From: Adineta steineri | Lineage: Eukaryota > Rotifera > Eurotatoria > Adinetida > Adinetidae | Length of the DNA: 64,000 nucleotides | Direction: 5' to 3' | Assembly (NCBI GenBank): GCA_905250115.1 | Contig: CAJNOI010000038.1 | Span: 1 to 64,000 of the forward strand | Shown here: positions 39,141 to 49,843 of the stretch, in pieces | Numbering within the stretch: the first letter of the stretch is position 1 | Layout of the letters: every line of letters starts with the position of its first letter | Made by a program: the position numbers and the translations under genes | The notes under the pieces: model-generated | Database searches by the model: none | What the model saw: the letters and a program-made list of their open reading frames with translations, nothing else | Told to the model about the DNA's origin: nothing

Positions 39141-41109
39141 CTAAAAACAAGAAAAATAGAAAGAATATTAGACAAGAACTATAAACGAAATGAAATTGTT
39201 AATTTATATATTCGTAGAAGAAAAATGAAGTTTCTATGAAAAAAATTTTGATTACAAAGATATTCAAAAACTGTTTATTAGCATTGACTTTAGGGATGAT
39301 TTTATTAATTTTCATATGATATATGACTTGCGATATTGTTAAAATATTTTTATTGACGACATCGATGTTGATCATTTTAGATAAAACAATTTCTTATAGT
39401 TTTTGTTGAAAAATCTTGTGAAAGATCTGAATAAATTGTATGAAAGAAAATAGTTGAATCAAACAAATTATTTATGAAAGGAGAAATAATCAAGAGGAAA
39501 GAAGAAATTTTTATCAATCAAATTTCTTTCTTTCGAAATTTGAGCATTTCATTTACCTGTCTCCAATAGATTTTAATTATTAAGTTGATTTTCATAAAAA
39601 TAATTCTGCAGATATGTCATTGCCAATCTTGTTTTTGAAATACTTATTCAAAGTTTCTGAAACTTTTTTCTGATAAATATTTGAAATTAATTTAGAGAAG
39701 AAATCAAAATGAAACGATAAATGTCCTTATGTTATCTCAGTTGTCTATATTATCGGGAATATAACTCGATTTATCTTAGTTAATTTCATTAAGAAATACA
39801 AAATAATGTTACTATACATCATATCGATACTGAATGATGAAAAGGAAAAGAAAAATGATAGAAAAAATACGATTTTTTATGATCCGCAAAAATTCTTCTT
39901 TTCTGTTTATAGACATTCTACATAAACATTCTCGTTCGAAGATCTTTTATCTGAAGAAGTTTCAAAGGTTCATCAAAGATCACGATATCTCGTCTTTGTT
40001 GAATATAGATAAAAACAAATCTTTCTTTACAATCTCAGTAGTACTTTACAGATTTCAATGTTTTTCCTATGAAATAAAAAAAAAACAAGAAAATGTTTAT
40101 TTTCATATGGAAAGAATAAATAACTCTGTTAAAAAGAAACCAATCATTAACTAATCATCTTCAAGAAAAAGTAAAATAAATCTTTGTACAACTAACAAAT
40201 CTTTTATCAATCAGAAAAACTTTTCTCATTGAATTTTAGAAATGTAAATAAAACTTTGTTGATTGATTTATGTAAAATTTTGATTTAGAAAAAATCTAGA
40301 ATAAATTTGACTGAAAAACATTTTTTCTTGTTGATCATCTTCAATAAATGAATTTGATCAAACAAATAAATATTTTTATTCAAAACCTGATCAATAGATT
40401 TTATTTGTTTTACAGAAAATATTCTTTGTTTACAATTATAGGAATAATAATAACATATAATATCCCTCATTAACAATTATATATATCACATTAGAAATTG
40501 TCTTCAACTGTTCAATATTATTCGCTGCAATTAAATATTATGATAACTATTCGAAGAACAAATCATCAATCAAACATTTATTTATGAGAATATTGATGTT
40601 TTATAATATTTTATATTGAAAGTTATCTCTCTCAAAGAAAAACAATGACTAAATTCAGTTTTTCCATAAAAAAAGAAGAAAAATTAGTTGTTAGAATTGT
40701 GATATTTTAATTGTCCTATTTTTCTTGAATCAAACATCGAAATATGAAATATGAAGTCAAATCATAGAATAATTTATATTAAAACTATATCGACAAGAAT
40801 ATGAAGAGATTTTATTTTGATAAAAACTGTTTAATTGATGCAATATTCTTTGACAAATATGAAATGAAACATCAAAGCCCTTTCTACCACTCCATTAAAT
40901 ACGGAACTTTTTCTTTTTCTATTCTTTAATATGAACAGAAAGATGAAGATAGTTTGCCTTAGATGATTGACACATGACTTTGTCTAGTCTGAACATTTAA
41001 TTTTCTTAAACACATTCTTTGACAGATTGGTTTAATTAATCTTTCTCAGCTATTTTTGTTTTATTTCGTCTTTTGTATTGAAATATCTTTATTAACTTCT
41101 GTTATTTAT
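39141..41109. other. AT-rich DNA between the two NHL genes
   Basis: Scanned for a signal-peptide exon for copy 1 on the minus strand; none found. The frame at 39834-40154 (plus) is Lys/Phe-rich translation of AT-rich DNA. Confidence 0.45.
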
Positions 41110-43142
41110 CTATTCACACCTCTTCATTTCATTCAACTTACCAAAAGAATCTTTCATCAGCAAAAATTTTTGAATTCGATAATTTCCATTATCAGTAACA
41201 AAAATGTTTCCAGAGCGATCGAAACTAAAACTATATGGACTAGCTAATTGATTGGAGTGTGAACCCTCTTCATAACATCCAACTAAACATCGAAAACCAT
41301 TCAAGCCTGAACTAACAATGCGACTATTGCCTGCTTCCACAATGAATAAGTACTTATCAGCATCTAACAAAATTCCAGTTGGACCACGAAGTGTAATTGT
41401 TGGATTTAATGATCCACTTCCAGCCACTGTGATGCCATTTGATCCTCCTAACTGAAACAACTGAACTCGATGATTCTCACAATCTGCCACATATAAATCC
41501 AAATTTACATCGACAAAGATCCCACGAGGACCATTCAGTTGATTCGAGGCTGATCCTTGAATACCTGTTCCAGCAGCAACCCGATTTGAAGTCATTACAG
41601 CACCGTTTAATGACCTTTTCACTACTTGACAATGCTTAAACATTGAACAATAAAGAGTATCATTGATATCAATAAATAAACCCCAACATGATGAATTGAT
41701 GTTCATCACTGTCACAAAGATTTTTGTTTCTTCGATCCATTTCTGTACTCGACTATTGTCCTCACCATCACCAACGTAAATATCGCCATTTGATGTCACG
41801 AAGAGAGAATTGGGTCTTGAAAAATTACCATGAATGATGTTTGGTGGATTGACACTCTCTTCTTGCCATATTACAACTGTGTTGTTTTGTTTATTAACGA
41901 CATAGATTGTGTTGTTTGTGTTCACAAAAATGGCATTAGGTACAAAACCAACAATCGATTCATTAGCAATGGTAATTCCATTGGAATCCCAAATGGGTGT
42001 TGGAGAAAACTTTGGTTGGTTGAATGAAAGTGCTAAAGAACGAGAAAAATATAAAAAATATTAGAGAAGAACTGTAAACAAAATGAAATTATTAATTTAG
42101 GTTTTCATTGGAAAAATTTATTGAGATTAATTTTGAAAAGATTTCAATGATTGTTGTTCTATTTTCTCGGATGATTTGTAAATATGAACTAAGAGAAGGC
42201 TGAATTGATAGAAGAAGATCAACGTTATTTATTGATTTTTTTTTGTTATAAAAGAAAAATAATTATGTTTAATCTTTGAAAAGATATGATTATCATACAA
42301 GACAAAAAAATAATCAAATCATCTTTTTTATTTGTTCGACGAAAATAAATTCGAAGAAGGAAAAAGAATTGTTTAGAATGAAAATGATCGATTTAGTTAA
42401 AATTGATTGAGATCTAAACAAAATGTCTCTGAAATTCAAAACCAATTCTCATTTTCATATGAAAAAACATTGTGAATTTATTGATGTTGAATCATTTTAA
42501 TTACATACTATCATCTTTTTTGGGGATTTGCATTCACTTAATGCCACCGTTATTAACGGTTACAAAAGCCTACTGAATCTCATCATCATCTACATTCTCA
42601 CTCAGTTTTTGCGCTCTTTAAATTCTATCTTCACCCATCTACATTCGAAAAACATCCATAACGCTATCCAATACTCATGAAAAGAATGAATTTGTCAAAG
42701 TCGTCGAGACTGATAATTTTGTATTTTGTTCGATAGTATAGACTTTGAAAATAATTTTAAATACAAAATCAAAAGTTTCACCATGGTTGTTACTATGAAA
42801 TACTATGCTATGTTAAAAAATAGCCGGTTAATCTGCTTCTTTTTGTAATAAACGATTCAAAGACTTATTGAATGTGACACACTTATAACTCATATTTCAT
42901 CACTGATAGTTATGGCAACATTCTATAATTTCAATGCAGTTTTACAATAAGATGAATCGCTATAGTATCAAATTCTAAAATATATTACTCGACCTTCTTT
43001 TGCTTAACCAAAACTCTAATGAATAATGTCATTTGTACAATAGCTGATCTTCAGTATGTGATAAATAAAAGTATCTACCTGATGTGTCATTGTTGAGAAT
43101 CAACAGAAGAATAATGATAAATACATAGATATTCAACGTCAT
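41110..43142 (-). CDS. secreted NHL-repeat protein, copy 2
   Basis: Exon 1 (43142-43079) encodes a signal peptide, MTLNIYVFIIILLLILNN, and ends at a GTAGAT donor. It joins exon 2 (42032-41110) in frame over a 1046 bp intron, for 328 residues. Exon 2 carries about five NHL repeats: GIFVDVNLDLYVADCENHRV, FSFDRSGNIFVTDNGNYRI and others, with the extended FRCLVGCYEEG segment shared with copy 1. It lies 2 kb from copy 1 in the same orientation, a tandem duplicate. The product should be secreted; NHL propellers generally bind proteins, RNA or glycans. A GTAAGT donor-like site in the last codons (DSFGKLNEMK) means the real 3' end could differ. Confidence 0.75.
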
Positions 43143-43488
43143 TCAGCAAGATTTTTTTGATAAATTAGTTAACTAACATAATAATCTTCTTCTTCGTCAT
43201 CGATGAAAAGAAAATAACACTCATTGTAGATTTTCTCTCTACTAGTAGTTATATATTTCTCTTTTTCTCTTTTATTTCTCTCATTCATTTCTTCCAAGAT
43301 AACACAGAGAAAAAAAAAGTATTCTAGAGAAGGTTTCGTCGTAGATAAGATAAAGCATTGATTTTAGATTGCATTAATGAACAAAATTCATGATTTAATT
43401 TGATATTTTCCATTAAATTTTATTCTTTTCGAAAGCATAAAATGGAATTTAAATTCAACATGATCCTTTTCTTTTTTTAATTTTATAG

Positions 43489-43579
43489 AAAGATCTATGA
43501 TTTTAATGAAGAAGAACGTGATGAAGAGAAAGAAGAATTAATCAATATCGATGTCAATCAATCATCAGCGTGTTTTTAA
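43489..43579 (+). pseudogene. orphan terminal exon
   Basis: A strong acceptor (CTTTTTTTAATTTTATAG) is followed by an open frame KIYDFNEEERDEEKEELIN and then IDVNQSSACF before TAA. About 35 bp later comes AATAAA. It looks like the real 3' end of a gene, but no upstream plus-strand exons are visible in the preceding 5 kb, which is occupied by the minus-strand NHL gene. It is probably a displaced or duplicated gene end. The parent is not recognised. Confidence 0.35.
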
Positions 43580-44055
43580 TGAAATATGATATTAAAAATC
43601 ATTGTCAATAAATGGTTGCTGTCATTGAATAAGTCATGATAAGTTTGATATTTTTTTATTTGAACCTGTCAAGTAATCTGCTTTATCAGCACTCATTTTT
43701 AATCACGTTCTTTATTTCTGTATGCGCAATAAGTATCTATGAAAAAAACATTCCTTCTTCAAATATTTCGATCTGTTTCAAAATAAAAACTAATAAGATA
43801 TATAAAAAGCAGAATTTTTCATTGCAATACGAGGGATTTTCTAAGAGACATGAAAAAGATGCATGTATTCAACTCTAAAATCAATATAAGCAAGAAAAGC
43901 ACTCTGAAAATGGATGAATCTTATCAATTCGTTGGAATAGTTCTATTCAAACATAATCAATCTCGTAAAACTCAGATCGATTATCTAATATTCCTTGCAA
44001 TCTAGCATTGGTGATTTGTCACCCATGCAGAAAACGTTTGATTCAAATTGATTTT

Positions 44056-44128
44056 AAGGGTGCAGGTGTCGATGAAAGATGAATATACTTTCCACAACTT
44101 TGCTCATGCGTGCATACTCACACCCTTC
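44056..44128. repeat. telomere-like palindrome 7
   Basis: AAGGGTGCAGGTGTCGATG on the left; ATACTCACACCCTT on the right. Confidence 0.5.
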
Positions 44129-44130
44129 AT

Positions 44131-44394
44131 TGAGGGTGAGTGCGTGTGGGCGTCTCCTGTCCTCACCCACAACCAGGCTCGTAGCCAGGGGGTGAATGGG
44201 GTGCCCGGTCACCCCCTTTAGCGAAAAAAACCTTGAAGGGGGTACGGATGAGACTTTTATTCATGAAGCAAAAAATTATTTTCCTACTGGTGTGCATCCC
44301 CTTAACAAGTCGGGCACCCCCTTTGGAAAATTCCTGGCTACGGCCCTGCCCACAACCGCACCCATCCGCATCCACCCACACCCACACCCTCAAG
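44131..44394. repeat. telomere-like palindrome 8, interrupted by a MITE
   Basis: Left arm TGAGGGTGAGTGCGTGTGGG; right part CCACCCACACCCACACCCTC then AAGATCTTG. Between them, after CCTCACCCACAAC, a 175 bp MITE is inserted with an 8 bp target duplication. Without the insert the palindrome would be about 80 bp, like its relatives. Confidence 0.65.
44174..44348. mobile_element. hAT-like MITE, 175 bp, with 8 bp target duplication
   Basis: The ends are imperfect inverted repeats: CAGGCTCGTAGCCAGG at the left and, on the reverse strand, CAGGGCCGTAGCCAGG at the right (14 of 16 match). The flanks are identical CCCACAAC octamers (44166-44173 and 44349-44356). An 8 bp duplication and CAGGG-type ends are typical of the hAT superfamily. 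The interior is not AT-rich like its surroundings and codes for nothing; a non-autonomous element is implied. Confidence 0.8.
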
Positions 44395-45860
44395 ATCTTG
44401 CTGCTAACCTCTGTACATATTTTTTTTATTATCTTTTACATTTTTTGTTTCGCTCTTTCGTATTCTCTCTGTGTTTCGATAAAAGTCAGTTTCACAGGTC
44501 AATGATCGCTGAAGCAATATTTCCACGAATCTCCGGCGAAACTCCTCAGGAAACTCACCGTTCCCGTGCCGGATTGTCTGATCTGGATTGTGAACGAGCA
44601 TACAGAAGCAGCAGCAAAAAAGAAAGTATGTACACATTTCGGCAATAAATTTTTATATATCTCGAATGCGAGAATTTATTGTTAAATTCTTTCTTCAATA
44701 AAAAAAACGGTGTGAATAGTAAAAACATTTGTATATTAAGATCTGCTTATCTATCCTTTATTTTTTATGTAATAAGAAAAAAATCTAGTCTTAATCGTAA
44801 TGTTTCATTTATGTAAAATTCAAGACAGAATGAAACTTTGTTAGAGTCTCTGATGCATGAGCATTCTGAATATATATTAGATGAAGATACGATACTAATT
44901 AAAAGTTTGAATAAAATAGTTTTTTTTATATCCTTCGTATTATTATCATGTCAGACGATATGCTTCATTCCTTCTTCAATATTATTTCTTTCTTTTCTCC
45001 TTTAGTATTCTGCCTTCTATCTTGGCTACATCACACTTGTTTATACTTTATCAAAAATATTGAAAAAAGATGGATGAGGATGTAAATTTAAGATGAATAC
45101 AACCACCGTGTTTTTAGAATATTGAATGAACTTAAAAGTTACATAGGGATTTTTATGCAATTTTGTTTAGGGACATATGGCGCAACAATCCCGGTCAATG
45201 GTTTCTGAAGCAGTATTTCATGAAATCTCTGGAATATCACGGAACCGGCCGTTTCCGTGCCGAATTGTTCGACCTGGAAAACCCAGCAACAACTGAAACC
45301 AACAAATTGCCAATGCTCGAATGATAGTAGCTTATGTATGATTTTCGTTTGAAATATGTACAGTTATAAAAAATACCTTTTTTTCTATTATAGAATGAAA
45401 TATTTCTCAACAACAGAATCCAATATCATTGTATGAACCTTTACAGAGTGATGCTAGAGAAACTACCGTCAGTAGGATAATACAGAAGCAAGCTGGATAT
45501 GATAAGCATCAATTCACATTGAACAACATTTCCGAATATTCTATTTTTGTCTTTTTTTTCTTAATCCTCAAGCAAATAAATAAATAAAAATTCAAAGACC
45601 GATGATTTCTTTGTAGCTATAACTAGAGCAAGATATAAAATTATTTTAATAAATAGTGGAATCAAATCTGATAAAAAATATAAAAATAAATAATCTTTAT
45701 ACTCATTGTTATGCAATTATTTATTATTGTTTGAAAGTTACTACGAAAAAGAACTGTACTGTTTCTAGTTAGAATTAGTTCACTTATTAAATCGTCAATC
45801 TTTTTTGGTCATTTTGGAAGACAAAGTCTTTATTTTTCGTTAATTTTATTTTCAAAGAAT
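44395..45860. other. degenerate duplicated sequence
   Basis: Two related segments, about 44488-44620 and 45175-45310, share a core: TCAATG then GAAGCA then TTTCCGTGCCG / TTCCCGTGCCG. They read as broken exons on either strand (for example TIRHGNG on the minus strand in both). They probably belong to the decayed duplicated gene block that continues to 48.8 kb, whose better exons are on the minus strand. No intact gene can be called. Confidence 0.35.
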
Positions 45861-45879
45861 GAACACACAACAACAGAGG

Positions 45880-46842
45880 TGACGAGGAAAAACTGTCTTA
45901 AAATTATAGTTTTTGTGAACCACGACATTTACGCTCTGGAACTGGTGATGCTCACGCCTCTAGAGCTTTTGGAGGGTGGTTATGATCTGCTCCATATTGT
46001 TCAACCTTCTCTTGAGCTGCCGATTTTCCTCGACAAGCTGATGGTTTTTATTGATAAGCTATCGATTTTCGTTAAGCACGAGTTGAATTGGTGGTTGTGG
46101 CCGTGGGACCTGAAATAAACAATATAAGAGAAGAGAACATATACTATGACGTCGTATTATTCCCTGTTTTTATTCACGTCTATATATATATACTTGAAAT
46201 TGTACGAAGATTACCAATTAAAAAGCAATTTTTTTGTGATTAATTTGAAGAACTTTCTATATAAGACGTACCATTTGCTGATGAACATAATTTTCTTTGC
46301 ACATTGCTCTTGCTTTTCCGTTCCTTGACCGATGAAATAAAACTACGCCGATAAATGAACGTAACATACGTACTAGAAAGAAACAACATAAGTGAGGGCA
46401 AGGCTCATTGTTTCTTTTCTCTTTTTTAAAAGTGACTATTCGAGACAGCGGTCAATAGAAATGGTCAACCCTTGAATATAATATTCAAACAAGAACATGT
46501 GTGTCGACAAACATTGCTGATTATTTTACCACTCTTAGACTTTCATTATTCACCTTTTTGAGTTAAACAATTTTCGAACTTTCAACTATCTAGCTATTAA
46601 CTAATTCTATGTTTCAACACTCATCCTCACTTAAGCTGATGCGCTCAGTATCACACTACTTCCAGTTCATTCAGTTAATTCGCTTCTAATGTGTCGAGAT
46701 CTCGAATTATACTCACCACCGGTTGAATACGGCCAACTGATCGACACGTAGTGGTAAAGGAGAACCAACGAAAACTAGAGGGATTACCTCTAAAATGATT
46801 CGAGTCGACCTCAGCATATTTAGTTGAATTTTGATTAGACAT
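45880..46842 (-). pseudogene. decayed leucine-zipper gene, unit A
   Basis: Parallels unit B (47728-48774) exon by exon. The first exon from ATG 46842 reads MSNQNSTKYAEVDSNHFRGN and is intact. The short middle exon (near 46270-46325) reads ARAMCKENYVHQQM. The coiled-coil exon starts VPRPQPPIQLVLNENR, then hits TAG; it resumes as QLVEENRQLKRRLNNMEQII and meets another TAG after TLQKL. So this copy is broken in the coiled coil. Confidence 0.6.
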
Positions 46843-46972
46843 ATCTAAAATAAATAAATCGCTATAGAATAAATAAATATTTATTTGATTATTATGAAAA
46901 AAGAAAATGATTTTTTAAAAAGAATTAGTTGAATAAATATACTTCATGTATATTTTGGATAATATCAGACTG

Positions 46973-47036
46973 CATCTTGCGGGTGTGGGTGATATTATTC
47001 CTGTCATTCATTTCATTCACCCACACCTTCAAGATG
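46973..47036. repeat. telomere-like palindrome 9 (best preserved)
   Basis: Left arm CATCTTGCGGGTGTGGGTGA (46973-46992) and right arm TCACCCACACCTTCAAGATG (47017-47036) are inverted copies matching at 18 of 20 positions, with a 24 bp loop. This copy shows the whole arm: CATCTTG, then the TGTGGG-type core. Confidence 0.75.
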
Positions 47037-47114
47037 GTATTGATTATGTATTTGTCTTGAATAAAAAATTGAATGAAATGATAACAAATATTGAAAGAAC
47101 AATAAAATTCTATT

Positions 47115-47174
47115 TAGGGGTGTAAGTGTGAATGAACTTAAGATAACATAATAAAGACACACCCACATTCTCAA
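47115..47174. repeat. telomere-like palindrome 10
   Basis: TAGGGGTGTAAGTGTGAATG on the left; GACACACCCACATTCTCAAA on the right. Confidence 0.5.
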
Positions 47175-47727
47175 ATGATAGACTTTGATGCAACATCATG
47201 TAATCTCCATCACTATGATTATTAAAAGTATTACCTGCGAACCTGCAGATAGTGAATCAAACTGCAACCTATTTGAATTCAATAACATATCTAGTAGCAT
47301 CTATTCTTGTATCTAGAGAATCTACTGATGATTAGATGTATTTTTAAAATAATTATATAGATCGTCAAGAATTATTTGCTATTGCTTCTCTTTTATCAGT
47401 TGGTCCAAATTGTTTAGTACTAAAAATAATTTTATAAACTGAGCTAAGAACACGATGGGTTAGAAGAGAATATATGAAAGAATCACTTGATAATTAAAGA
47501 AATCTTTCTTTTTATTTTTAAAGGTACATATACTCATATAAAATATCACTTCCATGAAATTATTGAATCACAACGATACACTTTTTATGAATCTCTACAA
47601 ATGTGTTTATCCGAAATGGACATATGAAACATTATCTATTCAAGAACAACAAACTAATAATAGAAGAAGATATGCAAGAAACTTGAACTTTATTTTAAAA
47701 GAATGAACCAACAACAAAAAGAAAGTC

Positions 47728-48774
47728 TTAAAATTGTGTTTCTTGGGAACCATGGCCTTTGCGCTCTGGAATTGGTTGTGGTCGCGCCTCCAGAGCTTTT
47801 TGGAGGGTGGCTATGATCTGCTCCATGTTTCTCAACCTTTCCTTGAGCCGACGACTTTCATCGGTCAACCGTCGATTTTCATCGGTCAACCGCCGATTTT
47901 CAGCGGCCAACCGTCGATTCTCGTTCAACACCAGTTGGAGTAGTGGTTGTGGACGTGGGGCCTAAAATAATCAATATAAGAGTATATAGAAAAAAAAAGT
48001 GTAAGAGAAAGGTACATATATATCACCTTTCCTTTACACTCATTGTTACACGCAACCAACTTTTTACTACTCTAATTTGAATATTTTTTTATAAGATACT
48101 TAAAATTGTATGGTGATAATCAATTAAAAATTAAATTTCTGCTGATTAATTTAAAAAACTTTCTACATAAAACGTACTATTTGCTGATGAACATAATTTT
48201 CTTTGCACATTGCTCTTGCTTGTCCGTTCCTTGACCGATGAAAAAGAAAAGTACATCAATTGATGAACGCGAGATATGTACAAAAAAGAAATCACTCAAG
48301 TGAGGGCAAGGAATAAAACAACCAATAAGAGCAAGGTTCATTGTTTCTTTCCTCTTTTTTAAAGGTGACTATACGAGACAGCGGTCAATAGAAGTGGTCA
48401 ACCCTTGAGTATAGTATTCAAATAAAAAGATATATATCGACAAACGTTGTTGATTATTTTATCACTCTTAAACTTGAACAATTTTCGAACTTTCAACTAT
48501 TTAACTATTGACTAATTCTATGTTTCAACACTCATCCTCACTTAATGTGATGCGCTCAGTACCTCTTTGCTTCCAGTTTATTAAGTTAACTCACGTATAA
48601 TGATCAACTTTGACGCATCATTATTATGCCACTACCACCCATAGGTGGTGAATGAAAATGATCTGGACGTAGTGGTAAAGGAGAACCAACGAAAACTAGA
48701 GGGATCACCTCTGAAATGATTCAAGTTCGATTTGAATTGATCTCAGCATATTCAAGTGAATTTTGATTGGACAT
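47728..48774 (-). pseudogene. leucine-zipper gene, unit B (probably broken at its 5' end)
   Basis: The last exon (47961-47728) is intact: APRPQPLLQLV followed by a heptad coiled coil, ENRRLAA, ENRRLTD, ENRRLTD, ESRRLKE, RLRNMEQIIATLQKAL, with Leu every seven residues, ending GSQETQF. A middle exon (48229-48178) gives GQARAMCKENYVHQQI and joins in phase 0. The first exon from ATG 48774 starts MSNQNSLEYAEINSN but carries 11 extra bases relative to unit A, giving a frameshift and TGA. It may still be expressed from another start. A dimerising protein is likely; the family is not recognised. Confidence 0.5.
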
Positions 48775-49150
48775 ACCTAAAATACATAAATCTCAGTAGA
48801 ATAGATAAAATATTTATTTGATTATTAAGGGAAAAAATGATATTTTTGAAAGAATTACTGAAATAAACATATTTCAAGTATATTGTGGTAATATAATACT
48901 TCAAAAAGGATTAGTATAGAAGAAAAAAATAAACAGATATCATTAAATCAACTTATGGAAATATATCGTAAACTAATATATGTATTTAATTCTTACTTTT
49001 CCTGTTTCATTGATCCGTTTGTATTTACCAATTCTAAATATTTTCATCACGCGCTTATTTTCGAACAACTAGTTGTGGTTCAAAACAAAATTTCCATCTT
49101 GAAGATGTGGGTGTCTATCCTCTTTCAAGCTTCACCCATACCTACACACA
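48775..49150. other. AT-rich spacer with a palindrome
   Basis: No coding support. The palindrome at 49095-49149 ends right at the transposase fragment. Confidence 0.45.
49095..49149. repeat. telomere-like palindrome 11
   Basis: CATCTTGAAGATGTGGGTG on the left; CTTCACCCATACCTACACAC on the right. Its right end touches the 3' end of the transposase fragment. Confidence 0.5.
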
Positions 49151-49740
49151 AAAAGATTCTTCCGCTGAGTTGGAAGACATAATAAATGAATTTCATGCTT
49201 CATAGCCAGTTTTGCTGTTTTCAATAGTAAGTGTGACGTATGCCTGTCGAAGATAAGTAGTAAAGGTCGTGGTATGTGTTGTGTTTGTAGTATAAACATT
49301 GATTTTAAATAATCGTAAATGGTTCTTCATTAAGGGTGGGGGTGTTAGGTGAATATATTATCCATACCCACGCCCACACCCACACCCATACAATTTATGA
49401 AGATAATTGTTGTACGATATCACCATCTACTTACTTATTTGCATATTTAGTATTATAACCAACAGCTATTTGTACCTTTTCTGGATCATCCCGGAAATCA
49501 CTTTCATCACAATTCAAGATTTGCTCTGGTCTATTAAACAATGTATTTTTTCATAATACTGAATGTAGTATAGCAAACCAACTAGGAAGTGTGCTTGCTG
49601 TAATATCAGCTCGTGTTTTCTCTAAAGAATAATTATTTCATAATTTTTAACTTATCTTTCCATTTTTATACAAATCCATAATACCAATCACGTGTTGGTT
49701 GTCTATGTTTAAATCAAGGTTGAAGATTCATTATTTGCAC
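49151..49740 (-). pseudogene. pogo/Tigger-type DDE transposase relic
   Basis: Minus-strand fragments, upstream to downstream. Near 49730-49640 there is PTRDWYYGF with stops nearby. Next, at 49621-49435, comes TRADITASTLPSWFAILHSV, a TGA, then NRPEQILNCDESDFRDDPEK and VQIAVGYNTKYANK, holding the first catalytic Asp (NCDES). At 49275-49151 there is PRPLLLIFDRHTSHLLLKTA then HEIHLLCLPTQRKNLF, holding the second Asp (LIFDRHTSH) and the LCLP motif. This order is that of pogo-like DDE enzymes. Internal stops and an inserted palindrome (49332-49389) show it is dead. The 3' part past LPTQRKNLF is missing. Confidence 0.7.
49332..49389. repeat. telomere-like palindrome 12
   Basis: AAGGGTGGGGGTGTTAGGTG on the left; ACCCACGCCCACACCCACAC on the right. 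It lies between two transposase fragments. Confidence 0.6.
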
Positions 49741-49765
49741 AAATTCTGTTGCATATTTCAGAACG

Positions 49766-49843
49766 GATGTGGGTGTGAGTGTTGCTTTCGTCTTAACCCA
49801 CACCCTCACCCACCCATAACCACACTCATACCCACACCCTCAG
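49766..49843. repeat. telomere-like palindrome 13
   Basis: GGATGTGGGTGTGAGTG on the left; ACCCACACCCTCACCCACCC and TACCCACACCCTCAG on the right. It lies just upstream of the transposase relic. Confidence 0.6.

Larger units (their letters stand above)
46860..47727. other. spacer between units A and B
   Basis: AT-rich DNA with two telomere-like palindromes (46973-47036, 47115-47174). No coding frame supported. Confidence 0.45.

Noticed and set aside
44163-44648. Overlapping frames around the MITE as genes
   Set aside because: They translate the MITE, a palindrome and degenerate duplicated sequence.
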